Assembly: GCA_937901695.1 (NCBI GenBank)
Contig: CALDJN010000259.1
Span: 1-5,986, forward strand
DNA from: an uncultured Anaerocolumna sp.
GTDB taxonomy: Bacteria; Bacillota; Clostridia; Lachnospirales; Lachnospiraceae
Reading direction: 5' to 3'
DNA length: 5,986 nucleotides
The position numbers and the translations under genes were made by a program. The notes under the pieces were generated by a model, which was not told the DNA's origin, searched no databases, and saw only the letters and a program-made list of their open reading frames with translations. This document shows, piece by piece, positions 1-5,095 of this stretch; position 1 is the first letter of the stretch; every line of letters begins with the position of its first letter.

Positions 1-127
1 GTGGTGCTGTTAAGCGTGATAATTCTGAGGGCTTTAGCTTGAAGAACCTTTACTTGAAAATGAGATTCTTCAAGTATAATTCAGCAAGCTGAATTTGCTC
101 TTAGAATGACAGTTTTTGCAATAGCCC
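1..127. repeat. Diverged MITE-like repeat, first copy
   Basis: Non-coding repeat related to the element at 525-725. Its right end reads TTTTTGCAATAGCCC (113-127) and matches the right end of the other copy (TTTTGCAACAGCCC, 712-725) with one change over 14 bases. Near its left edge, TGCTGTT followed by ATTCTGAG parallels the other copy's GGGCTGTTGCAAAA followed by ATTCTGAG. The middle holds a 9-bp hairpin, CTTGAAGAA (38-46) with TTCTTCAAG (66-74). No transposase is encoded. The left boundary may lie just outside the window. It is more decayed and shorter than the second copy. Confidence 0.6.
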
Positions 128-154
128 TTTTCTTTCCTAAAGAAAAGATTTTGA

Positions 155-177
155 TATTTTTATATAATGTAAAAATA
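155..177 (-). terminator. Weak hairpin downstream of the DUF503 gene
   Basis: A perfect 8-bp inverted repeat, TATTTTTA (155-162) and TAAAAATA (170-177), lies 3 bases beyond the stop codon of the reverse-strand DUF503 gene. A second AT-rich hairpin, CTTTTCTTT (127-135) with AAAGAAAAG (139-147), follows. Both stems are AT-only or nearly so and lack a clear U-tract on the reverse strand, so a terminator role is only a guess from position. Confidence 0.3.
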
Positions 178-180
178 AAA

Positions 181-462
181 TTATAGTATTTCCCTTTCAA
201 CATGCATAATTTCACCTTCTGTATTATTTTCTATAAAGTTCAATACAGTATCAATCATACTATCAGCTATTCTTGAATCCGTTGTAACACAAGCAAATCC
301 GAGCCCGATGCTTTGATGGATATCCTGGTTTTCGACTTCTGCAATAGATACATTAAATTTATTAGAAACCTTAGCACATAGGCTTTTTACAATCATTCTT
401 TTTTCTTTCAAAGAATGTACCCAAGGGACGTGTATTATAATTTTTGCACAACCAATAATCAT
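181..462 (-). CDS. DUF503 family protein (YlxP-like)
   Basis: A 93-residue protein matching the small DUF503 family, whose Bacillus member is YlxP. Family hallmarks are visible: SLKEKR at residues 17-22, FNVSIAEVENQD at 35-46, then a predicted beta strand LGFACVTTD (53-61) and a C-terminal helix with VLNFIENN. Length is normal for the family. YlxP usually lies in the nusA-infB-rbfA operon and is thought to be linked to ribosome function; here the gene is alone, so context does not help. The ATG at 462 is preceded on the reverse strand by GGAGG (476-480), 13 bases away, a slightly long spacing. No other start fits better. The gene lies between two MITE-like repeats. It appears intact. Family assignment is by recognition of sequence; the cellular role is not known from this window. 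Confidence 0.88.
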   Translation of the reverse strand: MIIGCAKIIIHVPWVHSLKEKRMIVKSLCAKVSNKFNVSIAEVENQDIHQSIGLGFACVTTDSRIADSMIDTVLNFIENNTEGEIMHVEREIL

Positions 463-524
463 ATGATATAAGATTCCTCCAAATTCTATCAGTATTTAAC
501 CACATCAGGGAAGTAGTATAAGCG

Positions 525-725
525 GGGCTGTTGCAAAACTGTCATTCTGAGCCGCAGGCGAAGAATCTCTATATATGCAGGAACAGAGATTCTTCGCCTG
601 TGGCTTAAAATGGCAGGGATTCTTTGTCTGTAGCTTGGAATTATAATGCTTAATAGCACCATAATGAATGAAAAGGGATTCTTCGCTACGCTCAGAATGA
701 CAAATTTTTTATTTTGCAACAGCCC
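525..725. mobile_element. MITE-like element with 14-bp terminal inverted repeats
   Basis: A 201-bp non-coding element bounded by perfect inverted repeats GGGCTGTTGCAAAA (525-538) and TTTTGCAACAGCCC (712-725). Inside the ends, GTCATTCTGAG (541-551) is mirrored by CTCAGAATGAC (691-701). A long internal hairpin pairs 551-570 with 585-604 (GCAGGCGAAGAATCTCT-type arms, one G-T wobble). The TGTCATTCTGAG...GAAGAATCTC motif is a widespread mobile repeat in bacteria, and the outer TGTTGCAAA resembles IS6-family ends. The latter is only a partial likeness. No clear target-site duplication was found. The open frame on the reverse strand is a product of the repeat and not a gene. A parent transposase is not in the window. 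Confidence 0.8.
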
Positions 726-867
726 TTTTGACTTCCAGATAATTCTTTAATCTTATTCTAATTTCAAGTTTAATAATGTATAATAGTATATCATATTTGA
801 TGTAAGAATATAAAAGAATATGGAAAATGAAAATACTTTCAAAAGTATTATTTATAAATTATATTAA

Positions 868-911
868 AACTATAAATAATGAACTATAAAATATGAAACT
901 ATAAACCATGA
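868..911 (+). repeat. Three tandem 14-15 bp units upstream of the Cys-rich gene
   Basis: Three adjacent copies of AACTATAAAnnATGA: 868-881, 882-896 and 897-911. They end 6 bases before the ribosome binding site of the next gene (AGGAGA, 918-923), so they lie in its leader or promoter. The core ACTATAAA is AT-rich and could serve as repeated -10-like or operator sites, or be simple slippage products. No regulator can be named. Confidence 0.6.
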
Positions 912-928
912 ATACATAGGAGAACTCT

Positions 929-1174
929 ATGAGTTATAAATATTTTACCAATAAAGAATGCGAATACTATCCATGCCATAATTTAGAGAATATCAATTGT
1001 CTATTTTGCTTCTGCCCACTTTATTTTTTAGATAAATGCGGAGGTAATTATACTGTTCTTGAAAATGGATTAAAGGACTGTAGCAAGTGTAATATACCCC
1101 ATTCTGAAAATGGATATGATTATATTATTAAAAAGATTAAGGAGAATTCTATAAAAAAAGAAACAGAAGAGTAG
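929..1174 (+). CDS. Cysteine-rich small domain protein, probable metal binding
   Basis: An 81-residue protein with eight cysteines (residues 11, 16, 24, 27, 29, 37, 51, 54) and histidines at 17 and 58. The pattern NKECEYYPCH, NCLFCFCPLY, DKCGGNY and DCSKCNIPH matches the Pfam 'cysteine-rich small domain' (PF04071 as I recall it), a probable metal-binding domain of archaea and clostridia, sometimes found by cobalamin genes. No such genes are seen here. The domain covers residues 1 to about 68; the tail is charged (KKIKENSIKKETEE). The start ATG has a good AGGAGA site 5 bases upstream. No signal peptide or membrane segment, so it should be cytoplasmic. Length is typical of the single-domain form. 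Biochemical function is unknown; a metal cluster or zinc site is inferred only from the cysteine layout. The decayed rubrerythrin copy begins about 40 bases downstream. Confidence 0.85.
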   Translation: MSYKYFTNKECEYYPCHNLENINCLFCFCPLYFLDKCGGNYTVLENGLKDCSKCNIPHSENGYDYIIKKIKENSIKKETEE

Positions 1175-1211
1175 TTAAATGCTGGGAGAAGTCAAAGGGG
1201 ATATTCCAACC

Positions 1212-1383
1212 AGCATATACAACTGTAGTGGCTGGTGTAGTTTTTGGAACCAGTAAAACAGTAGACAATTTACAAGGTGCTATTAATGATGAACTACATG
1301 AAGTTGTGCAAATGTATCCAGTTTGCGGTGCGAAAAAGGAGCTTTACAAACAATTCAAATCACAGTTAACATTAAAAAAATAG
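1212..1383 (+). pseudogene. Rubrerythrin pseudogene, N-terminus missing and internal deletion
   Basis: This is a broken second copy of the rubrerythrin gene at 2200-2757. Bases 1212-1324 align to 2403-2515 with 8 mismatches in 113 (about 93%), covering codons 69-105. At 1325 the match jumps to 2723, so 207 bases (exactly 69 codons) are lost in frame, and continues through the last residues CGAKKELYKQF. The stop has changed to a sense codon, so the frame runs on to TAG at 1381-1383. The first 68 codons, including the first iron-binding Glu and the EQVH motif, are absent, as are the second EKIH motif and three of the four rubredoxin cysteines. There is no start codon or RBS for this frame. It cannot make a working rubrerythrin. 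Changes such as Gly to Asp and Glu to Val within the remaining helix suggest relaxed selection. Confidence 0.93.
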
Positions 1384-1538
1384 CTGCTTTTATGCCAATT
1401 TCAACGGGATTTTTCAAGAGCTGGAGGGTAGGAAAACCTTGATTTTACAGGGTATTCCTACCTTCTACTTGTTTTTAGGCGGGGGTTTCAGCCCCTTGCC
1501 AGAGATGCTCTAAAATATTTTATACACCGACGAGGGGG
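1384..1538. other. Intergenic stretch with two hairpins
   Basis: No gene is seen here. GGTAGGAAAACC (1427-1438) pairs with GGTATTCCTACC (1451-1462) in 11 of 12 positions around a 12-base loop. A GC-rich hairpin follows: GGGG (1482-1485) with CCCC (1492-1495), flanked by GGC/GCC. A short T-run lies between them (1472-1476), so the first hairpin could be a weak terminator. The origin of the segment is unknown. It lies exactly where the upstream part of the XRE/cupin gene should be, so it may be foreign sequence that replaced that gene's start. Confidence 0.5.
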
Positions 1539-1610
1539 CAGAAAGAACTAAGAACGGAGCGCAATCTAACCCTGGGACAATTATCAAAAATTTCAGGAAT
1601 AAGCAAGGCG

Positions 1611-2060
1611 ATGTTATCCGACATTGAAAAAGGGAATAGCAACCCGACCATCAACACCATTTGGAAAATTGCAAATGGTCTAAATGTACCATACACAAGA
1701 CTGATGGAGGGTATAGAGAAAGAAGCAACCGTAATCCGAAAGTCAGAACCGACAGTACAGACTGGGGAAACGGACCATTACCGCATATACTGCTATTTTA
1801 CAAATACCCCGGTTAGAAATTTTGAATTATTCTATGTTGAACTGGATGCCAAATCGTCCAATGCTACTATCGGTCACTCCGAAAAAGCACAGGAGTATAT
1901 TTATATCATTCAAGGTAAACTTGTCCTCCACACCGAGATGGGAGATCATATGCTAAATGCAGGGGATGCCCTTGTTTTTGACTCGTCCATTGGACACTCT
2001 TATATTAATCGACAGGACACGATGCTTTCCTTTATCGTCATTAACTATTACCCCAACTGA
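1611..2060 (+). CDS. XRE-cupin transcriptional regulator, 5'-eroded
   Basis: The C-terminal part is a cupin_2 sensor domain, about residues 70-147 counted from the ATG at 1611. It shows a GHSEKAQEYIYIIQG first cupin motif (His89, Glu95, Gly102) and a GDALVFDSSIGH second motif (Gly118, His129). The N-terminus is the end of an XRE-type helix-turn-helix: MLSDIEKGNSNPTINTIWKIA. Proteins with this HTH-cupin order are small-molecule-responsive repressors or activators of about 180 residues. Homology continues upstream of 1611 in the same frame (ELRTERNLTLGQLSKISGISKA, from about 1545), but between the stop at 1476-1478 and 1611 there is no ATG, GTG or TTG. The region also lacks a residue pair usual in helix 1. 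A shortened product could start at 1611 (AGGAA 11 bases upstream) but would lack helices 1-2 and most DNA-binding surface. It is therefore either a decaying gene or a cupin-only remnant. The target and ligand are unknown. Confidence 0.75.
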   Translation: MLSDIEKGNSNPTINTIWKIANGLNVPYTRLMEGIEKEATVIRKSEPTVQTGETDHYRIYCYFTNTPVRNFELFYVELDAKSSNATIGHSEKAQEYIYIIQGKLVLHTEMGDHMLNAGDALVFDSSIGHSYINRQDTMLSFIVINYYPN

Positions 2061-2120
2061 CTTGTTAATTTCAATTATAAAACGAAATAGTAGAATGAGT
2101 AATCAACTTTCATACATTTA

Positions 2121-2150
2121 TTGAATAATTTTCAAATAATAATCTAATAT
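2121..2150 (+). promoter_or_regulatory. Probable sigma-A promoter of rubrerythrin
   Basis: TTGAAT (2121-2126) and TAATAT (2145-2150) are spaced by 18 bases and lie about 50 bases before the rubrerythrin start. The surrounding 2061-2199 is AT-rich and has no gene. No convincing PerR-type operator palindrome was found. Confidence 0.5.
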
Positions 2151-2199
2151 TATATAGAGTATATTTTTTATTAATTTTAACATATAAGGAGGCAATACA

Positions 2200-2757
2200 A
2201 TGGCAGTAAAAAATGCTATGACAAGTGATTACTTACATTCTGCATATGGCGGAGAGAGCATGGCTCATATGAGGTATCTAACATGGGCAGCTATGGCTGA
2301 AAAAGAAGGTTTTAAAAATATTGGAAGATTGTTTGAAGCTATAGCATTTGCAGAGCAAGTACATGCAAATAATCATTACAGAGAAATCGGAGGAGACACT
2401 GCAGCAGATGCAACGGTAGTGGCTGGTGCAGTTTTTGGAACCGGTAAAACAGTAGACAATTTACAAGGTGCCATTAATGGTGAACTACATGAAGTTGAGC
2501 AAATGTATCCAGTTTACTTAAATACAGCAGAGCTACAGAAAGAAAAAGGCGCTGAAAAGTCCTTCCATTTTGCTTTAGAAGCTGAGAAAATTCATGCAGA
2601 TTTATTTGCAGATGCCCAAAAGGCTGCAAAAAAAGAAAAAGATATGGATTTTAAAGGAGTATATATTTGTCCTATCTGCGGACATACGGTACTTAACGAA
2701 GCTCCAGATAATTGTCCAATTTGCGGTGCGAAAAAGGAGCTTTACAAACAATTTTAA
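2200..2757 (+). CDS. rbr: Rubrerythrin
   Basis: A complete 185-residue rubrerythrin, which reduces hydrogen peroxide to water in the cytoplasm of anaerobes using electrons passed through rubredoxin-type iron. Residues 1 to about 145 form the ferritin-like four-helix domain. The expected diiron ligands are Glu19, Glu52 and His55 (EQVH), Glu95, Glu98, Glu129 and His132 (EKIH). Residues 152-185 form the rubredoxin-like domain with CPICG at 157-161 and 172-176, whose four cysteines bind one iron. Length and order match the classic family. The start ATG has an excellent AAGGAGG site (2186-2192) 7 bases upstream. The gene has its own promoter and terminator, so it is a monocistronic unit. A truncated copy lies 0.8 kb upstream. 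The neighbouring cupin regulator is same-strand, but no link is shown. All key residues are present, so it should be functional. Confidence 0.97.
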   Translation: MAVKNAMTSDYLHSAYGGESMAHMRYLTWAAMAEKEGFKNIGRLFEAIAFAEQVHANNHYREIGGDTAADATVVAGAVFGTGKTVDNLQGAINGELHEVEQMYPVYLNTAELQKEKGAEKSFHFALEAEKIHADLFADAQKAAKKEKDMDFKGVYICPICGHTVLNEAPDNCPICGAKKELYKQF

Positions 2758-2791
2758 TCTCAGTTAACATTTATAAAAATAGTATTTCTAA

Positions 2792-2830
2792 ATATAAAAG
2801 CTGCACGGTAAGTGTAGCTTTTATATTTTT
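2792..2830 (+). terminator. Rho-independent terminator of rubrerythrin
   Basis: ATATAAAAGCTGCAC (2792-2806) pairs with GTGTAGCTTTTATAT (2812-2826) over 15 positions with one G-U pair and a 5-base loop, followed by a T-run to 2830. It lies 35 bases after the rubrerythrin stop. A shortened relic of the same sequence (AGCTGCTTTTAT, 1382-1393) follows the pseudogene copy. Confidence 0.9.
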
Positions 2831-2849
2831 GACTCTTGCGATACTAATT

Positions 2850-3180
2850 ACCGGAACAAAGTATCCTAAGGTAGCCCGTCATTAAAATTTCCCTGACTGA
2901 GTTATCACGAAAGAAGGCTTCAAGCGAGGAGTAATTTTCCTGAAGCCCTGAGATGACCGGAGCGATGGCTGAATAACGCATCAATACGATGTTATGTGCT
3001 TTTCAGAAACAGGACATTTGAAGTTTGTTTTATCTGAATTAACTGACGCGAGAAAGATGCGAAGAACTGTTGGACAAACGAGAAAAATATGCTGACCGAG
3101 AGGTGCTCAGACAGAAGACGCTGCAGTCAGTGATGAACGTAAATATGACGTTTATCGGGAAAACCTTAACGTTCATCGAG
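2850..3180 (+). ncRNA. Structured orphan RNA, resembling HEARO/IscB omega-RNA
   Basis: About 330 bases with no open frame but much conserved-looking structure, and higher GC than its surroundings. CCGTCAT (2876-2882) pairs with ATGACCGG (2953-2960, one bulge), enclosing the hairpin GGCTTCA (2916-2922) / TGAAGCC (2941-2947). Further on are ATAAC-GCATC / GATGTTAT (2973-2996), GTTTGT / ACAAAC, and at the 3' edge GATGAACGT (3132-3140) with ACGTTCATC (3169-3177). The string AATTTCCCTGAC ... AAGGCTTCAAGCG ... CCTGAAGCCC ... GATGACCGG looks to me like the HEARO class, the guide-carrying RNA of IscB nucleases. This likeness is from memory and not from a search. IscB normally lies just downstream of its RNA; none is present, so this would be a stand-alone copy. 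Other mobile-element RNAs (a TnpB-type reRNA) or an unnamed class remain possible. Boundaries are approximate. Confidence 0.5.
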
Positions 3181-3186
3181 ACAATA

Positions 3187-3215
3187 TTGAAAATAATATA
3201 AGTATATAATAAAAT
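3187..3215 (+). promoter_or_regulatory. Possible sigma-A promoter before the 13-codon ORF
   Basis: TTGAAA (3187-3192) and TAAAAT (3210-3215) are 17 bases apart, a near-consensus arrangement. It lies just after the structured RNA segment and 41 bases ahead of a strong RBS. AT-richness makes chance matches likely. Confidence 0.4.
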
Positions 3216-3255
3216 ATATCTAGTTTGTTTTTTATACGAAGGAGAGGTATTTAAA

Positions 3256-3297
3256 ATGTATGTTTTTATTGATTGGTTTTGGAAAATATTTGGATGA
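3256..3297 (+). CDS. Possible 13-residue hydrophobic peptide
   Basis: The short frame encodes MYVFIDWFWKIFG and a TGA stop. It is preceded by GGAGAGG (3241-3247) 8 bases before the ATG, and by a possible promoter at 3187-3215. That combination is better than expected for a random short frame. The peptide is aromatic-rich (two Trp, three Phe, one Tyr) with one Asp and one Lys, and would associate with membrane. I do not recognise it. It could be a leader peptide, a small membrane peptide, the surviving 5' end of a longer gene cut by the transposon remnant that follows, or a chance ORF. From 3298 to about 3393 I see nothing else. Confidence 0.3.
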   Translation: MYVFIDWFWKIFG

Positions 3298-3393
3298 TTA
3301 TTATAGCTATATAATACCTAATTGTACTAATACTTAAACAATATCAGAAAGATTTGTGTACGACTAACACCAGGTTGTGGAAATAATTGAAAT

Positions 3394-3775
3394 TTACTTT
3401 TTCATTACAACAAAAGGGAAAAAGAGAAATTTAACATTTAAGTATTGAAAAAAGTGTTTACGTTCTCTGTGAGAAGTAACCACAGGAGTACCATCTCCAG
3501 CTAGAACCATTGATTCAGGCGTAATAAGACTTCTTAACAGATAGGTCAAGAAACTCTCTTTTATATAATTGAAAGAGGGAACCGTATGGCTGGTCATCGA
3601 TATTGAAAACCGTGTTTTCCAGTTCAGGAAGAAGCTGTGCAACCGTGATTTTTTCAACAGAATCCGCTTTAGTACCTTTTGTTTTAGGCTTCTTAACTTT
3701 GAATTTCAAAGGATGTATATGCGATGAAGGGTGATTATATTGATGTAAAATAATAATGTAAATACGTACAAGTAA
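3394..3775 (-). pseudogene. DDE transposase remnant, frameshifted and truncated
   Basis: On the reverse strand two overlapping frames together resemble the N-terminal half of a clostridial DDE transposase. The first frame, open from 3775, runs through HPLKFKVKKPKTKGTKADSVE and ENTVFNIDDQPYGSLFQLYKREFL, then stops near 3515. The second frame continues with SLITPESMVLAGDGTPVVTSHRERKH, where the Asp of GDGTPV is the likely first catalytic residue. The shift lies near 3525-3540. After RERKH (about 3459) the similarity ends: the Cys-rich stretch, second Asp and catalytic Glu I would expect are absent, and unrelated AT-rich sequence runs to a stop at 3394. The original N-terminus is also missing, because a stop lies at 3776-3778. 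It cannot be active. The family name is uncertain (IS4/IS1182-like group). Terminal inverted repeats were not found. Confidence 0.78.
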
Positions 3776-3821
3776 CTATTAACAAGAGCAGAGGGAATAA
3801 TTATTAAAAGGAGCGTAAAAT

Positions 3822-4592
3822 ATGAAAATTAAAATTACTAAAATCATAGCATCATTATTACTGGTATCTATTATTGCTACCAATCTATCACCCATATATG
3901 TATCAGCCAAAAATAATTGGCCAACGGGGGAGGAATTAGCACTAGGAGAAGTAGTACAAGTTGGTAACTATGACATGCAATTAGTAAAGAAAACCACAAA
4001 TTATTCAAAAATAGAATTTGTTAATACAATAACTGGTGAAGTTGAGTATCTAGAAGAGATAAAAAACAATAGTAAATTGGAATTTAGAGCGGAAAGTAAT
4101 AGAAATAATACACATATAATCAGAGAAAATAATTCAATAACAATATGTGATATGAAAACTAATAAGGAACAAGTAATAAAACCAGATGTTGTAACTGTTT
4201 ATTCTGAGTCAGAAGCTAAATCAATTAATAATGCACCCGAAAATGGACGGATTATTCTACAATCCGGCATTAATGATGGCTGGACACCTTGGGAATATCA
4301 AGGTACATCTACTGGTTCAACTTCTACAATAATCCGTGACATATCAATTTTAACAGCTCTTATAGCTGCTATATATGGTGCCCCAGCATCTGCCAGAGTA
4401 GTTAGGCTCAGTGTTCAAATTGTTCTTACAAATGCTTTGCCTGAAGTATACTGGAAAGAAATAAGGTATATGAGATTTGCAAAACTTACTACAGCTGAGT
4501 TTGAAGAGAAATATGTAACTTCAACATATATGTATGCAGATTATACTGGACTAATTGGAACTCATGAGGAAGTTATACGCTATGCTTGGTGA
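3822..4592 (+). CDS. Secreted protein, putative bacteriocin-like
   Basis: A 256-residue protein with a clear Sec signal peptide: positive start MKIKITK, hydrophobic core about 8-22, and a VSA-K cleavage site after residue 29. The mature part (30 to about 165) is hydrophilic, beta-rich in appearance and Asn-rich, with only one Cys (109), so no disulfide. Residues 161-206 begin with a Gly/Ser/Thr-rich linker and continue into a hydrophobic Ala-rich segment, ISILTALIAAIYGAPASARVV, followed by SVQIVLTNALP. An aromatic tail follows (VYWKEIRYMRF, YVTSTYMYADYTG). This plan resembles large secreted bacteriocins of the geobacillin-26 type as I remember them; no motif proves it. The start is fixed by AAGGAG (3808-3813) 8 bases upstream. 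The end overlaps by 11 bases the gene of a small membrane protein, suggesting translational coupling and a partner or immunity relation. Upstream is transposon debris; no clear promoter was found. Confidence 0.75.
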   Translation: MKIKITKIIASLLLVSIIATNLSPIYVSAKNNWPTGEELALGEVVQVGNYDMQLVKKTTNYSKIEFVNTITGEVEYLEEIKNNSKLEFRAESNRNNTHIIRENNSITICDMKTNKEQVIKPDVVTVYSESEAKSINNAPENGRIILQSGINDGWTPWEYQGTSTGSTSTIIRDISILTALIAAIYGAPASARVVRLSVQIVLTNALPEVYWKEIRYMRFAKLTTAEFEEKYVTSTYMYADYTGLIGTHEEVIRYAW

Positions 4593-4944
4593 TGATAAAG
4601 AAAATTTAAAAGTAAGAAAATTCCTAATTTTTAAATATGTAAGCGAAATTATTTTAGTTGGGGTTTTACTTTTACAAGGATACATCGAAATAAACATAAA
4701 ATATCATATTTTATTAACAATACTTATATTTACAATTTTTATAGGTACACACATAATCAGAAAATATAAATATAAAATTGAGCCATATAAGGAAAATTCT
4801 ATTTATCATTTTATAATGACTTTACTTATAATTCTAGAGTTCCTAAATCAGGATTTATTTATATTATTATGGTATATACTATTTGTTTGCAGAGAAATAG
4901 TTATTTTGAAAAATATTTTAAAAAAAACACAATATAAACAGTAA
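4582..4944 (+). CDS. Small four-helix membrane protein, putative immunity partner
   Basis: A 120-residue integral membrane protein with four predicted helices at about residues 13-32, 41-59, 73-88 and 91-109. Short charged links separate them, and the Lys-rich C-terminus (LKKTQYKQ) is probably cytoplasmic. I recognise no family. ATG 4582 is chosen because AGGAAG (4567-4572) lies 9 bases upstream and the overlap with the secreted-protein gene (4582-4592) fits coupled translation. An ATG at 4564 or a TTG at 4555 in the same frame would add 6 or 9 residues but with poorer RBS. Small multi-helix proteins coded directly after a bacteriocin-like gene often give self-protection; this role is inferred from size, topology and position only. 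The composition is very rich in Ile, Leu and Lys, matching the upstream gene, so the two probably moved together. Confidence 0.72.
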   Translation: MLGDDKENLKVRKFLIFKYVSEIILVGVLLLQGYIEINIKYHILLTILIFTIFIGTHIIRKYKYKIEPYKENSIYHFIMTLLIILEFLNQDLFILLWYILFVCREIVILKNILKKTQYKQ

Positions 4945-5026
4945 AGTACCTCACAATATTGGTACATACCAGAGCAGGTTAACGAGGTATTAAAGGTTCT
5001 GCTGTTACAATAAAAACAGTAAAGTA
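4936..5026 (+). repeat. 13-bp direct repeats in the operon's 3' region
   Basis: AAACAGTAAAGTA occurs at 4936-4948, across the stop codon of the membrane protein gene, and again at 5014-5026. The 65 bases between them hold a small hairpin, GTACC (4946-4950) with GGTAC (4961-4965), and no gene. The pair could be the footprint of a small insertion or a local duplication. Confidence 0.55.
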
Positions 5027-5057
5027 GGTCTGTTGATTTTTATTAAGATTCTATGTT

Positions 5058-5091
5058 AAAAAAGCATCCAGGTTAGCCTGAATGCTTTTTT
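5058..5091 (+). terminator. Rho-independent terminator closing the secreted/membrane protein operon
   Basis: AAAAAAGCATCCAGG (5058-5072) pairs with CCTGAATGCTTTTTT (5077-5091) with one mismatch and a TTAG loop, ending in six T's. It lies 113 bases after the membrane protein stop. The A-run and T-run make it able to act in both directions. A group II intron begins 5 bases after it. Confidence 0.88.
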
Positions 5092-5095
5092 CATA

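Noticed and set aside
489..719. Reverse-strand open frame of 76 codons
   Set aside because: It lies almost wholly inside the MITE-like element; its residues come from the inverted repeats and hairpin, and it has no RBS or family likeness.
2864..2875. TCCTAAGGTAGC resembles a conserved 23S rRNA string
   Set aside because: The likeness ends after about 12 bases and the flanking rRNA sequence is absent, so it is not an rRNA piece.
3740..3768. TTGATG as a -35 box for the secreted-protein gene
   Set aside because: No acceptable -10 box occurs at 16-18 bases; the match is probably chance in AT-rich transposon debris.
4555..4581. TTG 4555 or ATG 4564 as start of the membrane protein
   Set aside because: Both have weaker ribosome binding sites than ATG 4582, which has AGGAAG 9 bases upstream and begins just before the first membrane helix.
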